Of a stretch of 44,170 bases of DNA, positions 10,201-22,200 are shown piece by piece (within the stretch, counting starts at the first letter, position 1; the number at the start of each line of letters is the position of its first letter). The position numbers were made by a program, and so were the translations under genes. The notes under the pieces are model-generated. The model saw only the letters and a list, made by a program, of their open reading frames with translations. It ran no database searches and was not told the DNA's origin. Source of the DNA: Nemertoderma westbladi (taxonomy: Eukaryota; Xenacoelomorpha; Nemertodermatida; Nemertodermatidae); NCBI GenBank assembly GCA_032718475.1, contig JAUCBJ010001909.1, forward strand, positions 1-44,170. Direction: 5' to 3'.

Positions 10201-13200
10201 CAGATTATACTATCTTGAGTTCTAACTTCAATTAGATCTTATTTTCAACAATGTTATCGGTTAAAACATTTACAACATGATGAGCTAAGCGTCATTTACG
10301 TGGGCCGGAAGGTTGGGAAACATGGATACAAGCGGCTGAACAACCATAGTCGCACGGATACTAATAGTCAAGGGAAGTCAGGTTAGAGTATCATTACGAG
10401 TAAATGGGAGAAACATTTGTCAGGTGTAGGTCATCAACTTTAGCTGTCTTACATTTCACCAGCCTTACAAAATTTAGGATACCCGTATGAAAATTGAACA
10501 ATCCGCACAGCGAAGCAAAAACACGCACAACGCAACAGCAGAAAATAAGCCAATAGTTATTTATAGGTAAATAATTCTATACCTCAGTTTAGCGTAGCCT
10601 TGGCAAGATATTATAGGAGCTCAATTCGTGGTAGCTATGCGTGAGCCGACATTTGATTGGTTGTTGGGTTCCAGGCAGCATCAGTTGAGTTCCTTTGTTA
10701 CTGTGCAGGGTGGTGTAGAATTAATTTGTTTACTTATACATAATTTTGTGTTCTGGAATGTCATATTCTGGAATGTTGGAATATATTCTGCTGTGCATGA
10801 CTGACAGACTGTTAGGGATTATTCTATATTAGGTGGAAATTAGTTATTTGCCACTATACAACTAACTTGCGCTATGGACAATTTAGGCACTGTATCCTAG
10901 CTGACAAGGACAATTAGACAATTCTTGCCGAGATATTTGCAATTTTTAGAATTACGGTAAGTCTTATGTAAATTTAGAAAAACAGTTTGGCGTGAATTTG
11001 TTATCCATTTATTGTTACTGTTACATATTCAGCAATTGCTGTTCATATGGGAAATGTTTTTATAAAAACCTGAAATATTTATTGAACTCGAAATTATCAA
11101 TAGATTATCCTAGAAAATACACAGTCTGGGGAGGCTGTTTAGTAGATCAGATAAGGACCCGCTATAGCGGTAAATTATATTCTTGTGGAGATCTCGACCC
11201 GGGAATCGTTGATTAGTGTTTCACATATAGATCTGCCTGGTCGGGGATTCTTATGCAGATAGTTTTACATTCAATTTTCATAAATTGCAATTTGTTTCTA
11301 GGATAATTTATATTAGTAACGTTCAAACGTTATTAAGAAAATACTATTTGTACCTTTTCGGCCCAGTCAATTTTATATTTCTGGTTAGTTAAAATATTTG
11401 ATAATATTAAATTAAAATAATAGTAGGAATTTAAATTGATTACAAGTATAAATAAATTAGGGCACCGGATTAATTCTACGTACAACTTGCAGGTACTCTG
11501 ACAAGATTTACAATTGAATCTGGGATTGCTGAAATCCACGAGTTTGGTACATTGGTGAGCATCCACAACGGGAGAAAGTTTCTCAAGGATGACGTCACGG
11601 ATTGGTACGCGGGAGGGACGGACTGCTCTTCTTGGGGTTAGTTGTACAGTTTTCACCTTTGTATTTGTGAGACAACGTAGAAATATTTCGGCTGCAATAT
11701 TTTTAAATATTAATTTGACATTTAACTTGACATTATGGTATCCGTTGATCAAATTGTGTATCCATTCCCAGTGCCCGAAGGTTCACGAATTATAAAATAT
11801 TTATATTTCAAATAATTTACCGAATTTGTTTGGTAATATTATTGATATTTGCTGTTTTATTGTGCTAACGAAAATCTGTGATTAGAACTACCGTTCTAGA
11901 AGATAATTTGTGTCGAATTAATTCACAAAATTTATTATAGTTTGTAAATTTTGTAAAATTATTTTAATATTAATAATTACTATAAAGTGCTATTAACTGG
12001 TTAATTTAGTTACCGTTCGATAAAGCACCGACCTGAAGGTTATGACAACCGACTTTCTGAACTTTATAATTTAATTACTGAAATTGACATAAACATTTAT
12101 TAAATTAATTATGAGTATACCCCCAAATACTGGACCTCCTGTAACGGATGATTATGACACTGCCGACGAACAAAGTCAGAGATTAAATAATACATCGCCA
12201 GACCCGATTGTTATGTCGGATCAAGGTAAGTCTGTAGACGACCCTGCAGTTTCAAGTATCCCAGATGCTACGGTGCAAGACCAGACAGAAGCTATGATTA
12301 ACGATGAAATCCCTGACGCTGTCAGCGAGGTAAGTAACTCAATACACGGCCCATCTATCAGTAAGCGTGCTGGAGGACATATGGCAAGTATAACCCGATA
12401 TACCAACCAAGTTTCTCAGCTATTACTAGACGAAAGCCAAGCTCTACACCGATGTACTCTTGTAACAATTCAAGATAATTATAACGAACTAATACGGAAG
12501 CATGTTGTCGAACTGGAGAGCCTTGTCGTCGAAGCTAAAAAACACGGTGAAAGGCGTACTCTAACACAGTTGTTTGAAAAACTGAAGGAATCTAGAGCTA
12601 ATATAATTAGGTTATGTGAACATTTTCATAAAATTCGAGTGGATAAAGGATTACAACTACTCGACGAATCAGCTTCCCAAGTAGATCCAAAGGATGACGA
12701 AGATGAAATCGAACAAGCGACTCTGAATTTTATTGACAAACTCACTCAATATTTACTCGAACAAGGAGTTATACTTCCTGGTTTACCATTACCAACCACT
12801 GCCAGTGTAAATGTAATTCCACAACGAATTGGAGCACGTGATATTTTGTTGCTGGGTTATGATGTGGAGCAGGCACATTCGAAGGTAGGTGGAGTATACA
12901 GTAATGTGTCAATAACCGAATCCCAAAGGATTGCTGCAAGGAATTTAGTGGAACAACAAAGACAATTACGAGAAGAACAAAAAAGGATTGCAACAGATGA
13001 AGTTTTACGTACACAAACTGCAGCCGCAGAAGCTGAATTACGTATGCTGAATTTAGAAATCGCCAAGTTGGATCGGGAGAAGGTTGCGTATAAGGCGACC
13101 GCGGATGCAGTAGCAGAAGCAGAGCGAATCAATCAGAAACGCTTAGAGCGAGATCGTGCTCTAAAATTACAGCGCATTTACCTCAATGCCGAAAGGTTAA

Positions 13201-16200
13201 AACGTGCTGGAATTGAAGCAGAAAAACAAGCTAATCTCGAGGCCAGACGGAATGAAATCGAAGCAGAACAGCGGCAACGTGTTGAAGCCCTTGAAGCTCA
13301 ACGGAAACAGGATTTATTAGAGAAGGAACAGCATCGCATACAAGCAGAACAGGAAAACCTAGAAGCTATCGCTCGCACACGGCGAGCAAACTCACTTCTA
13401 GATAGAATTGATCGTGTAGCATCATCTGTACGGAAGCACAATGCAGCTCAAGATCCGGATGACCCTGTAAGTAGGTTACATTTATTATCAGCTTTTAATG
13501 CGCGATTCCCAGGAGATGAATTGAGTACCCCTAATCCAGAAACACAAGCAGCAGTAAATGAAGAAGGTCTTGAGCAAAATGACGTCATACATGTACCAGT
13601 TAGAGCGGAGCCTGTGATTTCAGTCACACCTTATTTAGTAAAAGACAAAACATTAAACCTACGTGAGTTAGAGCTTTCAAGTTCACACCAACCAAGGATT
13701 TCATTAATTCCTAACCGAGGTGAGAAGGCAACTCGAAGAGAAAGTAAATACCATAATGAAATTAAACTTACTGCAGGTAGAGTTAGACAACATCCAACCG
13801 ATTGTGATTACCATTCACAGCAAGCAGGTCAGCTATCCAACAGAGGGAGGATTAATTTACCTGTAATTTGTGATCAATCAATAGAAAATTTCAGGGACCA
13901 AAATACATACCCAAATGGATGGGGTTATACAAATAGGAATAGTCAATATCGACCAAATATTGATACACCTGTAGTAGAAACTAAGGTGACAATGGAACAA
14001 TTAAAGGAGACTCTGAGGGAGTTCACTGAACCGGTGTTGCAACGAGTTCAAGAAGTTAGTGACAAGGTTGCGCGATCTGAAGACCGAAATGCAAAATTTA
14101 ATCGATTTCAATATAACACGGACTCCATGGATGGAGAAGCTTACACTCAACAAACCTGGCCTGGCAGGCCACATCCTTTTCAACATTATAATAACGATAG
14201 TGATCAAGGAAATGAAAAGGAAATAAGAACAGGTAAGTATTCTAAGCCAAGGAAAGATAAAACATTATTGCGCATGTCAACACAGAAGCCAGAAACATTA
14301 GAGACGATTCCAGTAACGGCTGATATGGTGACAGAGATTTCTCGATGGGCGGCACGCCAGGGATTACCACCTCAGAAACCTCCCCGTTTTTCAGGAGACC
14401 CAAAACACTGGAGGACCTTTAAGGAGTATATTGAGTCACAGATTATTGCTAAGGACTTTACAGCAACTGAGAAATTTCATTATCTTTTACAGTTATTAGA
14501 TAAGGAACCTCGTGGTTTAGCTTATTCATTTACCGGCAATCCTCGAGCATTTGTGCATTCATGGGAACGATTAAGTGATATCTATGGTAACAAAACTAAG
14601 ATGGCGATGTCTATAGTGGAAGAGTTAGGAAATGGCGGACCAATCACAAGCCCATATGAGTTGCTAAAGCTCGCAGATTCCATACAAAATGCAATCCATA
14701 TCCTTCCCACTGTAGGTTGTGAAGGTTATGGAGACCGTCCTGATGTACTTAAGGATATAATAAGGCGATTAGATTTGAGACACCGACAGAAATGGAGAAA
14801 ACTAGAAAGCAAGATAGAGGACCGAGGTCAAACATTACGGTTGAGCCATCTCTATGAATTAATCTCCCGCGAGGCCCTTGCTGAACTCAGATCGAATTAT
14901 TCCGAAGAATACCTGCAGGTAGAGAGACGTCCAGTTGGAAAACCAAAGACCACTTTTACTCCCGAACGATCAAAGTTCACTTTTAATTCGGTAGCTGATG
15001 CAATTTCTTCAAAACCAGATAAGAAGGTACCTGCACCTATTGGAATAACGTTAGAGCGGCAAGAACTGGCATCAGACTTCCGAGGTTGTCAATATTGTTT
15101 CCAGAAAGGTAAGAGTTATCAGGACCATAAACTCCAACATTGTACTAGTTTCACCAGATTGAATATAGACCAGCGGCGTCTGGCGATTAGATCCCTGGAT
15201 GCTTGTTGGAAGTGCTTGGAAAAAGGACACAAACGTCGAGATTGCCCGAACACACTTAATAAGGGTTGTAACAATTGTGGTAGGTTACATCACCAGTTAT
15301 TACATACAAAACAACATACACCTACAAAGCAGTTTCGTGCTGATCACCCAACATTAGTGTTGAAAAACACCAACACCATGAGACGCAATGTGACATTCAC
15401 AGGTATCGGAACAGACACTATCAGCGAGCAATCAGGTTCTTCAGATGGAGAAACGAGAACTGATACGGTGATTTCCGAAACAGCGAGTGGCCCAAACCCT
15501 AGTATAACTCTGCTAACACAAACTCAGTCAGCAGGTTTTAGTGTGGTGCCGGTGCGTATTCACGGTGAACTTGGCACGAAATGTATATACGCCATACTTG
15601 ATCCAGCGTCCACAAATAGTTACATAGATAAACAAGTTGCTAGCGTTGTTACGGATGTCCAGCAAGGTAAATGTATGGAATATCATATTAGTTCGATACA
15701 TGGGAGACAAGCTGTGCCTGTAACAAAAATCAAAATCACCTTAGACTCTTTGCTTCCAAGACACCTCCATACTCAAGCTGAGAGGGATATGTTACCTTTG
15801 GAAAATCTGACATTCCATGCAATGGAACATTTTATCAACCTTTTAGGCCCGGTCCCAGCTCCATTTCCAGAAGAGCGTGAGTATTTCTGTTCTCTGGGAA
15901 TACCTGAGTGTAAGGTTAATTATCGCAATATAGCTATGCTTATTGGATTAGACCAATTCAATATACATCAAATCTGGGAAACACGTCCAGCTATACCAAC
16001 ACCAGGTAAGCCATATGCTAGTCGTAGTGTAATAGGGTGGTATACTAGAGCACCAATACACCACGATCCTGGTGAAGACGACGGAACTACTGATGAAACT
16101 TATATTTCAAAGGCTAGAGATTATTTTTCGATATTGCCTAGTAACCAAGAATTGTCCTTTACAACATTACAGTGTGACAATGATTCACGTTGTGACAATG

Positions 16201-19200
16201 AATCACATTGTGACAATGACACACGTTGTGACAATGACTCGCATTGTGACAATGACACACGTTGTGACAATGACTCACGTTGTGACAATGACACACTTTA
16301 TGACAGTCACTCACAATCTGACAGTGGTTCACAGTCTGACAAGGACTCACAGTCTGATAGTGACTCTAAATTTGACAAGGATTCAAATTCTGATAATGAC
16401 TCACAGTGTGACAATGATTCACAGTATGACAGAGAATTACAGTACAGTGCAGCAGAAAATGACAGTATATTGGACGAAATTTTTAGTGCCTCTGATGACA
16501 CTGTTTCTGATGGTGATCATGATCATGATGGTATGACTTTAGAGTCCAGTCTACAACAATTGAACGAGCCGTATATTGCAGAGATCCTACCCATTTCTAC
16601 AAATTTATTAATACAAACTCGAGTCACTTCCATAGAAACCATTAAAAACCCAGCTTCATGTATAACTGAGCTAGAACAAGCATACGAATTTTTAGATATT
16701 GACAATGAAATGAATAGAAGGGTGATGAAGTGGTTAGAACAGGACACTGTGGAACCGGACAGCTATGACGTAGCCATGTCGGAGAATGAAAGACGGTCAA
16801 TAGAAATTATGGAAAAGACTATTAGACAACTTCCAAATGGACATTATGAAGTTGGAATGCTTTGGCGTGATGATGTACCTAAGTTAATTAATAATAGACC
16901 ATTAGCTCTACGTCGTTTACAATCTATTAGAGAGCGCCTTCTACGCAATCAAGTGGTACATGATCAATATCGTGCCCAAATTGATAATTACATAGAAAAA
17001 GGGTATGCAGTAAAAATGGAGCACCCTGACGTTATCAGTGACCAGACTTACTACCTCCCGCACCACTACGTAACTCACCCCAACAAGCCTGGAAGAGTGA
17101 GAGTAGTATGTGATTGTCAGGTAAAATACCGCGGGATGTCACTAAACTCACAGCTAATGGATGGTCCAAATCTTAATAACTATTTAATAGGAATTCTAAT
17201 GAGATTTCGACAACGGAGCATTGCCTTTACTTGCGATATTGAGGCAATGTTCCATCAAGTGTATGCATTGAAACGAGATACTGACAGTCTTCGGTTTTTG
17301 TGGTATCAGAATAAGGATTTGTCTGGCGAACCCTCTACTTATCAGATGTTGGTGAGGACATTTGGTGTAAGGGATAGTCCAAATGGCGCTCTTTTTGCAT
17401 TAAAACAAACAGCTATACGACAAGCTGATAGTTTTGACAAGGAGATTGTTGATACAGTGAAAAAGGACTTCTATACTGATGATGGCCTTAAGTCATGTGA
17501 TACAGAATGTCGAGCGATTGAGGTAGCACACGGACTTCAAAACTGTCTAGCCAATGGGGGTTTTCACCTTACAAAATTTATCTCTAATTCGACGGCCTTG
17601 ATTGCTTCATTTCCTGAAAAGGATCGTGGGAGCGGAGCGATTGAACTAGAATTCGAACCGATACCAGTTTCGAAGGTTCTTGGGTTGTCATGGGATCCGA
17701 ATAATGACAGTTTCAAAATCCGTGTGAGAATTGAGCCAAATGATGCAACATTAACGAAACGCATCTGTCTGTCAAAGATGAGTCGGTTATTTGATCCGTT
17801 ATGTTTTGTCAGCCCTATCATTTTACAGGCACGTATCGAATTACGTAAAATATGGCAAGCTGGATTAGAATGGGATGAACCAATACACACAGAACACGCT
17901 GATCAGTGGAATAAATGGGAACATCAACTACCCGCACTTGAGACACTAGAATTGCCGAGAGTCTATTTTCCAAAGCAAATAGCGTTTCCTACATTATTAC
18001 AATTACACTGTTTTTGTGATGCTAGTTGCAACGGACTTGGAGTCGTCGCATATTTCCGCAGAGAAACTCATCCCGGGCATTTTGAAACATCATTTGTAAC
18101 ATCGAAGGCGAAAACTATGCCAAACAAATTTATGACGATACCACGAGCTGAACTTCAAGCAGCTACGATCGCTATTGGAGTTGCAAAATTAATTAAACGC
18201 GAAATCGAAAGTGACATAACTGTGACCTATTGGACAGATGCGACATTAGTGTTAACCTATATAAACCATGATGACATTCAATTCAAAACTTTTGTTGCTA
18301 ACAGACGCGCACAAATTCTAGAATATTCCATTAAAGAAGATTGGAGGCATTGTCCAGGTACAGTCAACCCAGCAGATATCGCCTCAAGGGGGATGATGCC
18401 TCAGGACTTTTGCAAACCCGAAGTGCAGAAATTTTGGTTACGTGGCCCAGAGTTCCTGAGTAAATCCATAGAATTATGGCCCCCATTATTCGATTGTAAG
18501 TTAGGAATTCTTCCAGCAGAGGCAGAAGTTAAGGTTGAGAAAATCCGTAAATCAAGTCCAGAAATTCAAGTTTCATCAGTTCAATCACTAGGAGTTGACA
18601 TGGAGCGGATAGGTGATGACAAATTGGATTTCAATGATCAACCGACAACATTAGTTACGACTCGATCAATGACAAAGGCCAAGTTGGGTCCAGTTATACC
18701 AAACTCCGTCTATCAACAAAAACCAAATGAAGAAGAACTTACTAGGAAGATGGACCATATTGAACTAAAACAAGTGGATCCAACCAATACAAATATAATA
18801 AAGGAGGTAAATATCAGGAATAATGTGCCTGTTTTCAAATCGACATCTCATGAAACAAGTTCTAAGTTGGAAACTCGTAAACCCAGTAGCGAACACCGAA
18901 ATAGTTGTGAGGTGAACAAGTTTCCAGATCGATTTAAACCACCTGAGAGGTCGCAATCAATTGCGAAATCACCAGACGACTCCGCAAGATTTGTTTATGA
19001 TAGAATAATTAATATGACGTCATCATTTATAGATATATGCCGTAAGGTAGCCTGGATAAGACAATGTATCGCTAATCTGCGTGGGCGTGGAGGCCTATCA
19101 AGACATTTGTCTATAGGAGAGACAGATAGAGCAGAGTTCGATATTATTCAACATTACCAGCTCAGACATTTCTTGAGAGAATATCAACTTATCACTGAAA

Positions 19201-22200
19201 AGAAGGCTGTGACGTCATCGTCGCTTGTAAAGTGGAGTCCTACTATATATAATGGTCTTATTTGTCATAAATCGAGACTACAAGCCGCTGACATTTCTTA
19301 CAATTTCCTCTACCCAATCATAATACCACCTCACTTTGAATTACAACGTGCTTTGATTTTAGACGCACATATAAAACTGAAACATGCTGGTCGAGCACAC
19401 TGTCTGTCTTTTCTAAGAAATCGTTTTGTTCTTATAAAACCTAGCAAAGCACTGACATCCGTAATGAGTAATTGCATAACTTGTAAAACACTACACACTA
19501 GACTAGAAAAGCAAGAAATGAGCAACCTACCTCTAGCACGTGTGCAAGCACACCAGCCGCCATTTACCAATACTGGCGTCGATTGTTTTGGACCTTTTCA
19601 AGCCAAACGTGGTCGTGTAATGATAAAAAGGTGGGGTGCAATATTTACCTGTACCGCGAGTAGAGCCATACATATTGAACGTGTATCTGATATGACAACT
19701 AATGCTTTTATTTTAGCTCTTCGCAGATTTATAGCGAGACGTGGTTTAGTACGCGCATTCTATTCTGATCGAGGTTCTAACTTCGTTGGTGCAGACAATG
19801 AGTTAAAGCGGGCTTTAAACAGTATAGACTATGACCAGGTAATAACTGAACTGTCACCGAAACACATTGAATGGAACTTTAACGTCACTGACAGTCCATG
19901 GAGAGGAGGTATTTGGGAACGAATGATCCGTTCTATTAAACTCGCTATTCACAAAACCATTCCAATGAATAAAACACTCAATGATGATCAATTAATAACA
20001 TTATTCGCCGAGATCGAATCCGTGCTAAATTCTCGTCCTATAGCCCTAGCTGTCGATAGTGACGATAATGCGATCACATTAACTCCAAATCACCTTTTGA
20101 TGCAGTCACCAGCACCTTTAGTACCTGCTTCAATCCCAGCTGATAGCGACCTGTACAGCACCAAGAGCTGGAAAGTTACTCAGTTACTTGCTAGCAGATT
20201 CTGGGAGATTTGGCAGAAGTTCTATTTACCTTCTATATCAACCCGTACAAGGTGGTATAACAGCACACGTAATTTAAGGGAAGGTGACTTTGTGTTATTA
20301 GCGGAGAAAAATCTAAAGAAACATTACTGGCTAACTGGAATAATTACAAAGGTAAATCCAGACACAGACGGAATAGTTAGAACTGTCACAGTAAAAACCA
20401 TTGACAGACGAGTGATTGACCGACCAGTCCAACAGTTAGTATTGTTGGAAGAGTTTCGAGACAAGACAAGAGCTTATAAAATCTCTACAGTCTCGACATT
20501 GTCTTAAAATATAAACGTTTAGGGCCTATCGAAATTCCATTGTTAATATGAACTCATTTCGTTCATAGGAGCGGATTATTGCCATTGAATGGAATTTCGA
20601 ACTAAGTTTCATTGTAGGCCTACGAAATAAAGTAAGAGTTGTAAATAATTATATTTCCTTTCACACATTGGATTGTCTTATGTAAAATATAAAAATAAGT
20701 CGTAATATTATAACATGGGAATTTCCAAAGGAGACCATAATGACGAGTTGTGTAAATTTTGTTTTTAGAAATAATAAAAAATAATAATCGAGAAGGACCT
20801 GTCTCACACGTACATTGGTACTACTGTCCAGCTGTCCTGGGGAGAGCATATCGTCTAGCGTACGTTGGACTAGCAAATCCCAGAATCAATTTATTGACGA
20901 ATTTCCCATTTTTCCGACAAACTTTGTGACAAATTAATTGACATCATTTATATTTTTTTTAAATGCAAAAATGTTTGTCTGTCCATTTAATTATAACAAT
21001 TTGTTATTTGGAGCGCAAATATTTTCAAAATTTAGACAGCTAGAAGGCATTGACTGAGCATGGCGGGTGTGGACCCTAGATGCTCTGGTGAACTCAAAGC
21101 CTTTCCTACCTAGACTAATCAGACTCTTTTAAGTTTCACAGAAGCTATAGAAGACTATGGTGCATTGACAATTATTTCGTTACCGCTACGCTACTACCGT
21201 TACGATCGTTAGAAAACCACAACCAACCAATCTATTGGGCGCAGAAGAGGTCTAAGGTTCTCACTTTCTGGAATGTTTCCTTCTGGTGGCCCAACCTTCC
21301 GCAGTACGTATGACGGATAAAGTTGAACATGTGACCGACGTGTCACATTTACGCGTTAAACCAGGATTAGGGTACGGTATCATAACCAGAGATGACCAGC
21401 GTATGCAATTCCAAATCCATGCCGTGAAGTTTGTCGTGATTGGCCCCGTCGAGGTCCAGTTAATATTCCGCTCAAACAGGACATTCCGAGACAATTTGTT
21501 AATAACGAAACTCGGCATACTTTCAACTAATTTACAATGCCCTTGATAATCCTGAAGACCACTATACAAGATTCGTTCTGTATGTGGTATCCCGTGACCT
21601 ATGATATCGATGCGCGCGCGTTTATTACAACTTATAATAATACTTATAATTATTTGTATTATAGTTTATTTTCAATCCATGAATTTACCTATGTTCTGAC
21701 CTCTAGGTAATTAATTGTATTTTATGATTATTTTAGTTTTGCTCGCGAGGGTGAATTATAACTAAGATGTAATTATAAATCTAACAATCTGAATTTTTCC
21801 CATATTTTTAACAATATTATGTAAGCAAAATGCATTGCTAATGAATGTAATTAACAAGAGTTATGGCATACTATTTCAACCAGTTTTGCAATATTTAACT
21901 ATTAATTAGTACATTAACCGAGGTGATTTGTAAACCTATGAGTGTATTAATAATTATATGATAATTGAATCGAAGTTTAAGTTAGTTTTATTCGATATTT
22001 TCTGCTCTATGATTCGATTGTTTACCTATATAATAATTGCTAACACTGCAATGGAAGTGTATTTGTGTATATTATGTTCACTCGAAGGAAGTGTTATGTA
22101 AGATTTTATACTTGTTTATTTCGATATTAGTTAGTTTATTTGTAAGGTGATACGGTGAACACGGTACTGGAGGTTATTCGTTGTTATAGTAACACGACGT

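Larger units (their letters stand above)
9529..11269 (+). repeat. 5' LTR of the BEL/Pao element (1741 bp)
   Basis: Starts TG and ends CA. It carries a TATAAAAG box at 10041, five AAATTAGT units at about 10071-10110, and a short repeat-shared ORF near 10992 that I regard as incidental. It is nearly identical to the 3' LTR. Confidence 0.97.

Noticed and set aside
10992-11216. 74-codon ORF present in both LTRs
   Set aside because: It occurs only because the LTRs are duplicated. It is AT-rich, Cys/Tyr-rich and shows no domain; an LTR is not expected to code.
11333-11752. 139-codon minus-strand ORF in the BEL/Pao leader
   Set aside because: No recognisable domain, AT-rich, and antisense to the element's transcript. 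It is most likely chance.
16072-16536. 154-codon ORF with a Met-Thr-His-Val-Val-Thr repeat
   Set aside because: It is the +1 frame of the 18-bp repeat inside the BEL/Pao polyprotein, and the repeat keeps other frames open.
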